Assembly: GCF_900182905.1 (NCBI RefSeq)
Contig: NZ_FXUF01000014.1
Location: 40,590-104,589 of the forward strand
Reading direction: 5' to 3'
DNA length: 64,000 bases
DNA from: Anoxynatronum buryatiense
GTDB taxonomy: Bacteria; Bacillota; Clostridia; Peptostreptococcales; Tindalliaceae
Within the stretch, counting starts at the first letter, position 1. Each line of letters begins with the position of its first letter. The notes under the pieces are model-generated. The model worked only from the letters and a program-made list of their open reading frames with translations, was not told the DNA's origin and searched no databases. The translations under genes were made by a program, and so were the position numbers. Below are positions 51,572-60,311 of the stretch, piece by piece.

Positions 51572-53101
51572 TCACCGACCCGCTTCATCTTTGCACATCT
51601 GCCACAAAGAGGCATCGGAATGGTTCCGCTGAAGGACCGTTTCAAATACCATCACCATCTGCGGATCAAACTGGGTTCCCGAGCTTCTTTTGATTTCCGC
51701 CAGGGCGGCTTCGGCGGGCATGGCATTCCGATAGGGGCGGTCATTGTTCATGGCATCAAAAGCATCCACAATGGCCAGAATCCGGCATTCAATGGGAATG
51801 ACTTCTCCTTTCAACTGCAGGGGATACCCGGAGCCATCCCACTTTTCATGGTGCTTCAAAATCAGCTGAGAAATTTCCTTCAGCTCCGGCGAAGCGGCGG
51901 CGATACGCTCCCCAATGCGGCTGTGGGTCTTCATTACTGCCCATTCCTCTGCGTTCAGCTTGCCGGGCTTTTTTAGAATACTGTCGGGAATCCCCACTTT
52001 TCCCAGATCATGGAATTTGGTAAGGAGCCGCAGGCTGTCTTTCTGTGATTGAGAAAGTCCCAGCTGCTCACCCATGGCTTCTGCCAGAAATGTCATTCTG
52101 TCGGCATGCCCCTCCGTGATGTAGTCTTTGGCTTCCAGCGCCTTCATCAGTGTGCGCACCAATGCACTTTTGCTGCTGCTTTCCTTCAACAGCTTATGCT
52201 GATATAGGTGGTGATCTGCCTGCTGGTGCAGTTCCTTGGTGGCCAGGCACCCCTGCTGATGATAGGCATAACCGTAGGAAACGCCCAGACTGCCTGTCTC
52301 TATTTCCCGGTTATAGGCTTCCAGTCTTTCCCTGAAAGTCTGCAGCATGGTTTCGATGCTTTCAATGGGCTCCTGTTCCACCAGCACCGCGAATTCATTG
52401 CCGCCGATACGGGCCAGGTAATGGGTATCCTTCACCAGTTGTTGCAATAGTTTTGCCAGACTGACAATGATCTGATCTCCTGCCAGGTGCCCGAGAGTGT
52501 CATTGATCACTTTCAATCCGTCAATATCAAAAAGAATGAGAGCAATCCCTTTCAGGTCTTTGCCCTCTAATTCCAGCAGTTTCTCCTCAAATTTACGACG
52601 GTTATACAGGCCTGTGAGGTGATCTTTTTCCGCCAGGGTTCGCAGGCGGTTTTCCAGCTGGCGCTGCTCTGTAATGTCCCTGACAATGATCAAGACTTCT
52701 TCCAGCTCAGTGGCATGCATCCGGGCTTCATAAGTGATGCTTGTCCCCTCGCCTTTCAGCTCAAAAACTTCCTGCTGCATCTCTTGTGTTTCCAGGCATT
52801 TCATCACTTTTTCCCGCAACATATCAGTAATTCCAGGCTCACGGAGAATGGCCAGGGAACGGTTGGTTTCCTGGCGGGACCCGGCAGAAAAGGGAGCCAG
52901 ATGCCCCCGGGCATCGCTCACCAACAGCATATCGGGAATGGCCATCATCAGGGTGCGGTTCCTGGAATGGGATTTTTCTAGAGAAGCCATTTTTTCCTGC
53001 AGTTCCGGGTAATAGCTCTTTCTGATGGAGCCTTCTCCCAAACCGATGATAGCTTCCCGGGTGACCTGCTTTTTATCCTTGGGGGTGGAAAAGTTTTTCA
53101 T
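51572..53101 (-). CDS. PAS-GGDEF(degenerate)-HD-GYP cyclic-di-GMP protein
   Basis: The 509-residue protein has a PAS-like region (about 50-150), a GGDEF domain (about 160-310) and an HD-GYP domain (about 330-490). The GGDEF signature reads RIGGNEFAVL, Asn replacing the second acidic residue, so cyclase activity is doubtful. The phosphodiesterase side is intact: GHADRM, LLTKFHDLGKVGIPD and HHEKWDGSGYP, followed by a DAFDAMNNDRPYR segment. It probably degrades cyclic-di-GMP. It starts inside the end of ercA (29-base overlap), so the two are co-translated. Residues 1-50 are charged and poorly conserved, and a later start is possible. Confidence 0.87.
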   Translation of the reverse strand: MKNFSTPKDKKQVTREAIIGLGEGSIRKSYYPELQEKMASLEKSHSRNRTLMMAIPDMLLVSDARGHLAPFSAGSRQETNRSLAILREPGITDMLREKVMKCLETQEMQQEVFELKGEGTSITYEARMHATELEEVLIIVRDITEQRQLENRLRTLAEKDHLTGLYNRRKFEEKLLELEGKDLKGIALILFDIDGLKVINDTLGHLAGDQIIVSLAKLLQQLVKDTHYLARIGGNEFAVLVEQEPIESIETMLQTFRERLEAYNREIETGSLGVSYGYAYHQQGCLATKELHQQADHHLYQHKLLKESSSKSALVRTLMKALEAKDYITEGHADRMTFLAEAMGEQLGLSQSQKDSLRLLTKFHDLGKVGIPDSILKKPGKLNAEEWAVMKTHSRIGERIAAASPELKEISQLILKHHEKWDGSGYPLQLKGEVIPIECRILAIVDAFDAMNNDRPYRNAMPAEAALAEIKRSSGTQFDPQMVMVFETVLQRNHSDASLWQMCKDEAGR

Positions 53102-54251
53102 AAATGGTCACAACCTCTGCTTTGGTTAGTTTTTTGGGGTTGGTCACCATGCAGGGGTCCTGCAAAGCACTTTCCGCCATTTTATCGATCTGCCCCGGGG
53201 TGACCGTGACAGCAGGGAGGGTATCCGGTATTCCCACCCGCTGCCGTAACGCTGAAACCGCCTGTACCAGTTGCCGACGCAACTGGTCATCATCGGCCGC
53301 CTCCATGGGCAGCTTCATCTGACGGGAAAGATGTTGAAATTGGGAAACCGCATGGGGATAATTGAGGAAGATCAGATGTTCCAACAGAATACCGTTGCAT
53401 TCGCCATGAGCCAGGTCCAAAAGCCCCCCAAGGCTGTGAGCCAGAGCGTGAACCGCCCCCAGGCTGGCGTTGGAGAAGGCGAAACCGGCATGAAGAGATC
53501 CCATCATCATGTTCCGCATGGTTCCCAGGGTACGCTCCGGTTGAACAGCGGCTTCCAGATTTTCTGTCACCAGGCGCACCGCTTCCAGGGCATGCACATC
53601 GGTTAGTTCGGATCGGGCATTGGAAACGGCTGCCTCGATGGCATGGGTAAGGGCATCCATTCCAGTGCAGGCGGTGAGGTAGGGGGGCATGGTGAGAAGG
53701 GGTACCGGGTCAATAAGGGCCAGATCAGGCACCACTTTTTTGCTGATAATCGCTTTTTTCACATGCGTCTGGGTGTCTACAATAATGGCAAACTGGGAGA
53801 CATCCGCCGAGGTGCCGGCGGTGGTGGGAATGCAGATGAGAGGCGGACCCGGCAGGCGTACTTCATCCACACCTTCATAATCGAGGATATGACCGCCATT
53901 GGTGGAGACAATGCCAATGCCTTTGGCGCAGTCCATGGGGCTCCCGCCGCCCACAGCAACGATAAGATCGCATTCATTGGCCAGAAACAGCTCTGAACCC
54001 AGCATGACTTCATAATCCTTGGGATTTTCTGTCACATCGGTGAACAGCTCCACTTCTTTGTCAAGCTGGCGAATGGAGTCGATAATGCCGGCAAACCAAG
54101 GTTGCTCGACCACCTGGGGGTCAGTCACCACCATCACCCGCCGGGCTCCAAAGTGGGCCACGTAACGGCCAGCCAGCAGCCGGGCATCGGTACCCACAAT
54201 CACTTCCGGCACCACAAACTTTCGAAGCTCTTTCATGGCTCTGTCTGGCAT
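53073..54251 (-). CDS. ercA: ErcA-like iron-containing alcohol dehydrogenase homologue (regulatory)
   Basis: The ATG at 54251 follows GGGGAGGG and gives 392 residues; the frame extends 33 codons upstream without a ribosome site. AVGGGSPMDCAKGIG, PTTAGTSADVSQF, DALTHAIEAAVSN and HALAHSLGGLLDLAHGECNGILLEH place it in the iron alcohol dehydrogenase superfamily with all metal ligands. The ErcA subgroup, found beside sensor kinases, is thought to be regulatory in ethanol or alcohol signalling. Its neighbours here, a hydrogenase-like PAS sensor, a SpoIIE phosphatase and an HD-GYP protein, fit that group. Enzyme activity is possible as well. Confidence 0.78.
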   Translation of the reverse strand: MPDRAMKELRKFVVPEVIVGTDARLLAGRYVAHFGARRVMVVTDPQVVEQPWFAGIIDSIRQLDKEVELFTDVTENPKDYEVMLGSELFLANECDLIVAVGGGSPMDCAKGIGIVSTNGGHILDYEGVDEVRLPGPPLICIPTTAGTSADVSQFAIIVDTQTHVKKAIISKKVVPDLALIDPVPLLTMPPYLTACTGMDALTHAIEAAVSNARSELTDVHALEAVRLVTENLEAAVQPERTLGTMRNMMMGSLHAGFAFSNASLGAVHALAHSLGGLLDLAHGECNGILLEHLIFLNYPHAVSQFQHLSRQMKLPMEAADDDQLRRQLVQAVSALRQRVGIPDTLPAVTVTPGQIDKMAESALQDPCMVTNPKKLTKAEVVTIYEKLFHPQG

Positions 54252-54380
54252 GCCCATCCCTCCCCGGAAAATACTACTGGATTGATACCCGTAAATGAGT
54301 GCTGTAATCGACAGTCGGAGTGAAATGTTCTGACAATGGTCTGATTTCAAATAACGTTTGCTTGCAGCATCATTTCAGAG

Positions 54381-54428
54381 AAAAAATGAAAGCCTTTCAG
54401 CATGGTCTTCAACCAGGTGAAAGGCTTT
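54381..54428 (-). terminator. Terminator after the SpoIIE-family phosphatase gene
   Basis: AAAGCCTTTCA and TGAAAGGCTTT form an 11-bp stem; the minus strand then reads CATTTTTT. It separates the sensor-phosphatase pair from the ercA-HD-GYP pair. Confidence 0.8.
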
Positions 54429-54435
54429 TCAACAT

Positions 54436-55605
54436 TTAGAAACGGGTGATGGTTACCTGTTTCCCCATTTTTTTGAGGATGGCCACCAGTTCTCCCACCA
54501 CATGATATTTCCGGTTCAGGTTTTCAAAGTCGGAGTGTTGCCGATGGGCTTCATTGACAGCATGCCCCATAAAGAGGTGAATGCGAGTGGACTGCTGCAA
54601 CAGATATTGGGAGAGCTGGCCGGCGCCGTGCTTTTCTTTCAGCCGTTGTCTCACATTCTGAGTCAAGTGATATCGCTCAAGATTTCGCAGGGTTTTCAGT
54701 GTATAATCCAGTGTCAGAACCCCTTCGGTAATCAAGTCAATGCCTTTCATGCGGGAAATGGGGGGAATCCGATCGGTGACACTGCTGGTCTCCACCACCA
54801 GCTCCCGGCCTGTTTCCCGGGCCACAATGTTGGCCGCCGTTCCGCCGCAGATGACCTTGCTGCCCTCACTGGCCAGAAAAGCCTTCACCAGGGGCACGTC
54901 TTCATTCCGGGAGACGGGGGGGCCGACGAATAGATTCAGGGGACTGGCCTTTCTGTACTTCAATGTCACAGCAGTCGCATCGTCAGCCGGGTGGCCGTCA
55001 TACAGGTCATGACACTTGGTCATCAGCTCCCGGGGCAGCATTAACCCGCTCTGAGTCGCTGCATTTTGCCGCAGGTACTCTGCCACATGCTCCCATTGCC
55101 ACCCCATGCTGAGCAGATTTCCTTTCCCGGCATGCACCACCCCATCAGACACCAGGGTCAGGCTGTCACCCGGAGCCATGGTCCCTTCGGTTTCAAAAAT
55201 TTTCTTGCCGTGAAGCATGGATGCACCGGTATCCTGATGAAACACCATTTGTTTTTCCCGACTGAAATAGAAAGCCGGCGGGTTGTCGTATTCCACCACC
55301 CGCACTTTTCCCGTTTTTTCCATCTGAACAATAGTAAAGGTGGAATAGGCCATCCCCAGGTCCTGACACACAGGCAGGGTATGCACGATGGTGTCCACCA
55401 CCTGGGAAAGCTCGGCACCTTTCTTCATCATGGTGGCCGCAATCTTCGCCGTCAGTCCTGCCAGAATGGAAGCTTTAACGCCGCTGCCCATGCCATCGGA
55501 AAGCACCGCAATCACGCCGTCTCCCGTTCTCACAATTTCCACCTGATCCCCACAGGCAATTTCTCCCTGTTTCACCAGTTGTGCCACACCCACTTCAATA
55601 TCCAT
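54436..55605 (-). CDS. SpoIIE-family PP2C protein phosphatase
   Basis: The ATG at 55605, two bases after the hydrogenase-like gene, follows GGAGGAA and gives 389 residues. The PP2C metal-binding motifs VIAVLSDGMGSGVKAS, LTLVSDGVVHAG and DDATAVTLKY are visible in the first 245 residues. The C-terminal 140 residues (LFVGPPVSRNEDVPLVKAFL onward) form an additional domain of unknown role. Such phosphatases dephosphorylate anti-sigma-factor antagonists. No partner switch genes lie nearby, so the target is unknown. It is translationally coupled to the sensor gene. Confidence 0.85.
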   Translation of the reverse strand: MDIEVGVAQLVKQGEIACGDQVEIVRTGDGVIAVLSDGMGSGVKASILAGLTAKIAATMMKKGAELSQVVDTIVHTLPVCQDLGMAYSTFTIVQMEKTGKVRVVEYDNPPAFYFSREKQMVFHQDTGASMLHGKKIFETEGTMAPGDSLTLVSDGVVHAGKGNLLSMGWQWEHVAEYLRQNAATQSGLMLPRELMTKCHDLYDGHPADDATAVTLKYRKASPLNLFVGPPVSRNEDVPLVKAFLASEGSKVICGGTAANIVARETGRELVVETSSVTDRIPPISRMKGIDLITEGVLTLDYTLKTLRNLERYHLTQNVRQRLKEKHGAGQLSQYLLQQSTRIHLFMGHAVNEAHRQHSDFENLNRKYHVVGELVAILKKMGKQVTITRF

Positions 55606-55607
55606 GT

Positions 55608-57350
55608 TTATGATTCCTCCGCCCTGTCCAGGGTCAATGCCATCATTTGATCCAGTATCACTTTGGTTTCTGCAGTGGTTTCTCCCAACAGGCTGCAAAT
55701 CTCCTGGGCCACCCGCATCTGGCGGTGAATCACCTCTTGGGCGGTTTCCACCGTTTGCCGCCGGACTGCCCGCAGCTCCTGCTCTTTCTCTTCTTCCCGG
55801 GTGACATTGTTGAGAATGGCCAAAATAGTGTCCTGTTCCCGAATATAGAGCAGATGCTGAATCACCGTCAGCCCCTGGCTTTCCAGGTAGACTTTTTTGC
55901 CGCACTGGCTGGTTCCGGTTTCAAAAACCTCCAGATAGTCTTCAAAGTCCAGGATTCCCGCCAGATGCACCCCCACTTCTGCTGTTTCGATTTTTAGATG
56001 CTTCACCGATGCCGGATTAATGCTGGTTACCTTCAACTCCCGGTTCACAGTGAAAATAAAGTTGGGGGAATGCTCAAAAATCAAATCGGAAATGGTTTCA
56101 ATCTTTTTGCGCATGTAGGGAAGACACATGGAATCATTGGCCATGTGGTTATAAACGGCAATGGCCCGTTCCCGGCAGGTGTCGAACCCACAGGTGCCGC
56201 AGTTCAGTTCTTCTGCGGGTTTGAATTTCCCCATCTCCTTAATGATTTCTTCCAGCCGATCCGAAGGCGGCATTTTCCAGACAACCTGTCTGTCAGGGAA
56301 GGTTCTGGCGAAAAATCCGGGAAGATGTTGCTTGGGTTTGTCTGCCTTCTCATGAAACGGCTGGTGCGTGCTGCTTCGTTCCTCGATAAGTTTCTCCATC
56401 ATCCCGCGACGCCGGTATACTGTGGCTGTCTGTTGATTAAAGGCCGGGCCGCCGAGACAGCCGTTTCGGCAGAAAGAAATGTCCACAAAGGCGGGTTCCA
56501 GCTCACCCCGTTCCATGGCAACAATCGCTTCCCTGCATTGTGCCACCCCTTCCACCTGCACGAAGGTTCGGGGAGATGCTGGTGTCACCTGTTCATAAAA
56601 AGACCCGTTACCCTGGAAACTAAATCTGACGGCCCGCTGGCTGCCCTGCCGATCCATGGGCTGAAGGGGCAGTTCTTTCCAGTGGGGACAGTCTTCCTCC
56701 AGCCATTCTTCCAGTTCCCGGAAGGTGAGGGCCGAATCTACCGCTTTGTCCACTTTGGAGAACCACAGGTTTTCCACCCGGCTGGCAATGCAGGGGCCAA
56801 AGTGGATGACACGACTCGCTTGTCCGTGAGTTTCCTTAAGGATTTTTCCGTGGGCGATCATGGCCGGCACCACCGGTGCCATGTATTGGCGAAGCTCGGG
56901 ATGGTATTTTTGAATCAGTAGATTGGCAGAGGCGCAGCCGGCTGTAATAAAGTAGGGTCTGTCCCACTGGCGGTAGGTTTCATGGATGGAATCTATCAGA
57001 GCATCCATCCCCACACTGGTTTCTTCCACCACCTGAAACCCCAGAAAGCGCAGGGCTGCCGGCAGCCGCCCTGCATCATCGCCAAAGTAAGCCGCATAGG
57101 TGGCATCCAGGGAAGCCAGCATGTGTTGCCCATTGGATATGAAAGACTTGATTTTAATAAGGTGATTTCTGGGTGCCTTGTGGTTGTGGGGACAAATGAT
57201 GAAGCAATTGCCACAGGCAATACAGCGGGAGGGGTTGATACGGGTGAGGTTTTCCTTAAAATTTATGGCTTTCACCGGGCATTGGCGAATGCACTTGTAA
57301 CAGTTCTGGCAACCGGAGGTGGCAAGTGTCAGGGCATCGTTAACTCTCAT
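55608..57350 (-). CDS. Hydrogenase-like sensor: ferredoxin, [FeFe]-hydrogenase-type and PAS domains (HydS/HsfB-like)
   Basis: The ATG at 57350 is preceded by AAGGAAG and gives 580 residues. Two [4Fe-4S] motifs (CQNCYKCIRQCP and CIACGNCFIICP) open the protein. The hydrogenase large-subunit region keeps H-cluster-type cysteines in degenerate form: ITAGCASAN, HFGPCIASRVE and ISFCRNGCLGGPAF. A further Fe-S motif NCGTCGFDTC lies near 385-400, then a PAS domain (about 430-540) and a coiled coil. There is no catalytic [FeFe] signature TSCCP, so it is likely a redox or hydrogen sensor rather than an enzyme. It heads an operon with a SpoIIE phosphatase behind a Rex-like box. Confidence 0.85.
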   Translation of the reverse strand: MRVNDALTLATSGCQNCYKCIRQCPVKAINFKENLTRINPSRCIACGNCFIICPHNHKAPRNHLIKIKSFISNGQHMLASLDATYAAYFGDDAGRLPAALRFLGFQVVEETSVGMDALIDSIHETYRQWDRPYFITAGCASANLLIQKYHPELRQYMAPVVPAMIAHGKILKETHGQASRVIHFGPCIASRVENLWFSKVDKAVDSALTFRELEEWLEEDCPHWKELPLQPMDRQGSQRAVRFSFQGNGSFYEQVTPASPRTFVQVEGVAQCREAIVAMERGELEPAFVDISFCRNGCLGGPAFNQQTATVYRRRGMMEKLIEERSSTHQPFHEKADKPKQHLPGFFARTFPDRQVVWKMPPSDRLEEIIKEMGKFKPAEELNCGTCGFDTCRERAIAVYNHMANDSMCLPYMRKKIETISDLIFEHSPNFIFTVNRELKVTSINPASVKHLKIETAEVGVHLAGILDFEDYLEVFETGTSQCGKKVYLESQGLTVIQHLLYIREQDTILAILNNVTREEEKEQELRAVRRQTVETAQEVIHRQMRVAQEICSLLGETTAETKVILDQMMALTLDRAEES

Positions 57351-57492
57351 GGGATCTGCTTCCTTTCTTAAACTCCCTGTAACTGAATGTACTTTACTGA
57401 ATGACAGACGCTGCAAATGCCCCCTGCAGAACAAGAGGCATTTGCTTAATGGGGAAGATGTGAGCTGTGTTGGATGGTAAAAGCAGTTAATA

Positions 57493-57510
57493 TTGTTAAG
57501 TTTTTAACTT
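57493..57510. promoter_or_regulatory. Rex-like operator upstream of the hydrogenase-like sensor
   Basis: TTGTTAA-GTTT-TTAACTT matches 12 of the 14 half-site bases of the Rex consensus TTGTTAA-N4-TTAACAA. It lies about 145 bp upstream of the start codon. The rest of the 57351-57997 gap is AT-rich with no gene recognised. Confidence 0.55.
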
Positions 57511-57997
57511 TGTTGCTTGTCTATAATATAACATATTATTCATCTGAATGGAATGCCTTCTGCAGGATTATTTTTAAAGCAACCTTGTTTTTTAAGCACT
57601 TCATCTCTCCCAGGAAAGTCTTGCATCTTTATTTTCTGCTGCATGTATTTGATTGAATATTCATCCTCAGACGCTATGACCCTATTTAGCAGTACTGATA
57701 CCGATGATGATTGTCATTTTTTTAACTTTATTAGCCAAATTTTTCCTGTCTTCATCTGGCATCTTGTCACCCTAATCCCCCGACCTACTTGAATCTTTAA
57801 TTCCTAAAAATCAACTCTCGAAAGCCTTCTTCATGCATCATCGTCTTATTTCCCATTCATGAAGGCAAGGAATTCATCCAGCTCACGGGTAGGCAGATTG
57901 GCTGTTTTTTTGATGGTATGTTAAAATAAAAGGAATCAATCGCGAAAATAAAAACGTTGAAAAAAGAATGCCCAAAGCTCTTTGGAGGTGAGTTCCA

Positions 57998-58726
57998 ATG
58001 GATCAAAGCTTCAAAATTGCTGTGTGCGATGATGATCAAATGATTCGACATCAATTGGATAAAGCCATCTCAAAGTTCTCAGAAAAAAAGTTGGAACCGT
58101 TTGAATCAATGACCTTCTCATCGGGAGAAGAGCTGATTCACCAGCTCCGTAGAGGCAATACCTTCGATTTGATTTTTTTGGATATAGATTTAGTGACCGT
58201 CACAGGCATCTATGTGGGTCAGTTCATCCGTAATGAGTTGTCCGATGAGCTAACTCAAATTGTCTATATTTCAGGCACTGAGCAATATGCCATGTCACTG
58301 TTCGAAGTGAGGCCCATGCACTTTCTAATTAAACCGATTAAAGATGACAAAGTGCAAGAAATGATCGCGTTGGCGGTTCAAATAAAGAATCAATTGATTC
58401 CGGTATTCGAATTTCAAACAAATCGAAACAGCATACGCATTCCAGTGGGAGAAATCATCTATTTTGAAAGTCATGGACGTAAAGTCTTTCTGGTGACAAA
58501 GAGTGAAACCTATCCATTTTATGGAAAACTTGCAGAAATCGAAACCCAACCACAACATCATTTGTTCCTTCGAATCCATCAATCATACCTTGTCAATTAC
58601 CAGCACATCACCACCAGTGGTTTTGATCATGTACAAATGACCAATCAGACTACCCTGCCCATTAGCAGTAAGTACCGAAAAAGTGTTAGAGATAGAATGC
58701 TGACCTTGTATAAGAGCAGGAGATGA
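57998..58726 (+). CDS. agrA: AgrA-like LytTR response regulator
   Basis: This 242-residue protein has a receiver domain with AVCDDDQMI, phosphoacceptor Asp62 in LIFLDIDL, and HFLIKPI as the switch lysine region. A C-terminal LytTR DNA-binding domain follows (IRIPVGEIIYFESHGRKVFLV, HLFLRIHQSYLVNYQHI). Ribosome site GGAGGTGAG. Its order agrA, agrC, agrD, agrB is the reverse of the Staphylococcus operon. It should activate agrDB when phosphorylated by AgrC. Confidence 0.92.
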   Translation: MDQSFKIAVCDDDQMIRHQLDKAISKFSEKKLEPFESMTFSSGEELIHQLRRGNTFDLIFLDIDLVTVTGIYVGQFIRNELSDELTQIVYISGTEQYAMSLFEVRPMHFLIKPIKDDKVQEMIALAVQIKNQLIPVFEFQTNRNSIRIPVGEIIYFESHGRKVFLVTKSETYPFYGKLAEIETQPQHHLFLRIHQSYLVNYQHITTSGFDHVQMTNQTTLPISSKYRKSVRDRMLTLYKSRR

Positions 58727-58733
58727 CAACATT

Positions 58734-60014
58734 ATGAACATTTACCATATCGCCTACCTATTGGCAAACACTTTATGGTTTTACACATTATTCCGCTTCA
58801 TGAGGTTATCATTTCATCAAAGAAGAAAAACCTCATTGAAAACAGAAATTGTCTCTTATGTGCTCTTTCATGTCATGATCGGTATCATCTATTTTGTTCT
58901 TAATCTTCCTTGGCTCACAATGCTTAGTAATCTTGCCGGTATTTTATTGCTGACAATGAACTATGAATCCAATTTGCGTAAAAAAATACTTACAACACTT
59001 CAAATTTACCTGATTACGATGTTAGGTGAAACAGTGACGGTTTTGTTTTTGCGACAAATGATGGCAGATTTTCAGCCTGTAGGTATCAATTATGAATTAA
59101 TCTTGTCATATTTTATTAGTAAACTGGTGATTTATATGTTTGTCCTTGTGCTGGGAAACTTGCGCCAAATAAAGCACCATGAACCAATCAAAAATGCTCA
59201 TTGGTTCGCAGTGTTTCTAATTCCACTGGGCAGTATTCTCATCACTTATATTGTGGTCATTAATATCTATTTAGAGAACGAAATAGCTGCTTTTATGGCC
59301 ATTTCAGTGATAATGACCATTAATGTATTGGTTTTCTACTTGTATGATGAAATTATACAATTTAACCGTCATTTACTTGAAAAAACAGTGCTTCAAAATC
59401 AAAACCTGGCCTTATTACAACAGCTCAGCCTATTTGAAGAATCACAGTCCAGATTAAATGCATTTAAACATGATTTGAAACAGCACCTTGGTACAATGCA
59501 GGTAATGGTTCAAAATGAAGAACATGATATGGTCAGCGACTATTTAAATGAGTTAAATGAACAAATGAATCAAGTTGATGGTTATGTGTCAACAGGAAAT
59601 GCTGGGCTTGACAGTGTGATTAACCTGAAAATCAACGAAGCGAAAAACAAGGGAATTGAAATCAACTACCGTATCCAGGTGCCTGAAGATCTTTCGTTTA
59701 AACCGCTGGATATTAGTGTGATTATGGGAAATTTATTGGACAATGCAATCGAAGCTACCCAGTTAGTACAACAAGAACGTCAGATAATTTTAATAATCGA
59801 ATGGTCAAAAAAATGTCTCTTTATTCAAGTGGAAAACCCATACGATGAACCTATTAAATATAGTGACGAGGGGAGATTAATAAGCCATAAAAATGTAGCG
59901 GGGCATGGTATCGGATTGCAAAATGTTAGACAAACACTGGAAAAGTATAATGGCACACTGGAGGTGAACCATCGAAACCAAAAGTTCAGCGTGGCTGCCA
60001 TTCTTTATCTTTAA
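58734..60014 (+). CDS. agrC: AgrC-like GHKL-type sensor histidine kinase
   Basis: The 426-residue protein begins seven bases after agrA. About six hydrophobic segments cover residues 1-205, without a large extracytoplasmic loop, as in peptide-sensing AgrC kinases. The phosphoacceptor region is LNAFKHDLKQHLGTMQVM and the GHKL ATPase has NLLDNAIEATQLV and HGIGLQNVRQTLEKYNG. It should bind the mature cyclic peptide outside the cell and phosphorylate AgrA. A terminator-like hairpin follows. Confidence 0.92.
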   Translation: MNIYHIAYLLANTLWFYTLFRFMRLSFHQRRKTSLKTEIVSYVLFHVMIGIIYFVLNLPWLTMLSNLAGILLLTMNYESNLRKKILTTLQIYLITMLGETVTVLFLRQMMADFQPVGINYELILSYFISKLVIYMFVLVLGNLRQIKHHEPIKNAHWFAVFLIPLGSILITYIVVINIYLENEIAAFMAISVIMTINVLVFYLYDEIIQFNRHLLEKTVLQNQNLALLQQLSLFEESQSRLNAFKHDLKQHLGTMQVMVQNEEHDMVSDYLNELNEQMNQVDGYVSTGNAGLDSVINLKINEAKNKGIEINYRIQVPEDLSFKPLDISVIMGNLLDNAIEATQLVQQERQIILIIEWSKKCLFIQVENPYDEPIKYSDEGRLISHKNVAGHGIGLQNVRQTLEKYNGTLEVNHRNQKFSVAAILYL

Positions 60015-60020
60015 CTTATG

Positions 60021-60067
60021 AAAATGCCCGGGACATGTCAATTATGACATGAAACCCGGGCATTTTT
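60021..60067 (+). terminator. Terminator between agrC and agrD
   Basis: AAAATGCCCGGG pairs with CCCGGGCATTTT, with an inner ATGTCA/TGACAT stem, followed by T residues. agrAC and agrDB may therefore be separate units. Confidence 0.8.
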
Positions 60068-60080
60068 GACATTTTACTCT

Positions 60081-60110
60081 TCTGTTAAAGAAACTTGTGG
60101 TACGGTTATT
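60081..60110 (+). promoter_or_regulatory. Two LytTR-type direct repeats upstream of agrD
   Basis: TCTGTTAAA (60081-60089) and ACGGTTATT (60102-60110) are 21 bp apart start to start. This is the spacing of AgrA half-sites (consensus like ACAGTTAAG, 12-bp gap). They lie 40-70 bases before agrD. A clear promoter was not found. Confidence 0.5.
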
Positions 60111-60149
60111 TTGAAAGCAAATTAATTATGAAAAATGGAGGGGAAGTGT

Positions 60150-60311
60150 ATGAAAAGAAAAGCTAAATTGTTACTGATAAAAATCGGAAAAGTAGTGGCT
60201 TCTTTAGCAGTATTAGTGACGGCACTTAATGTCAATTCTACTTGCATGTTTCTAATACATCAACCCAAATTGCCTGATGAAGCCTCAAAACTTAAGAAAA
60301 AAAGACAATGA
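60150..60311 (+). CDS. agrD: Cyclic lactone autoinducer precursor (AgrD-like)
   Basis: I read this 53-residue gene directly; it is 54 codons with the stop and starts after GGAGGGGAA. The N-terminal part (MKRKAKLLLIKIGKVVASLA) is an amphipathic leader, followed by a core with NSTCMFLI and an acidic/lysine-rich tail PKLPDEASKLKKK. Cys32 would form a thiolactone with the carboxyl of Ile36, giving the ring CMFLI; this resembles staphylococcal YSTCDFIM. The stop overlaps the agrB start in ATGA, so production and processing are coupled. Confidence 0.9.
   Translation: MKRKAKLLLIKIGKVVASLAVLVTALNVNSTCMFLIHQPKLPDEASKLKKKRQ

Noticed and set aside
57857..57930. Minus-strand fragment reading TANLPTRELDEFLAFMNGK then stop
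   Set aside because: It looks like the end of a protein but only about 24 codons are open; too short to assign or to call a relic.
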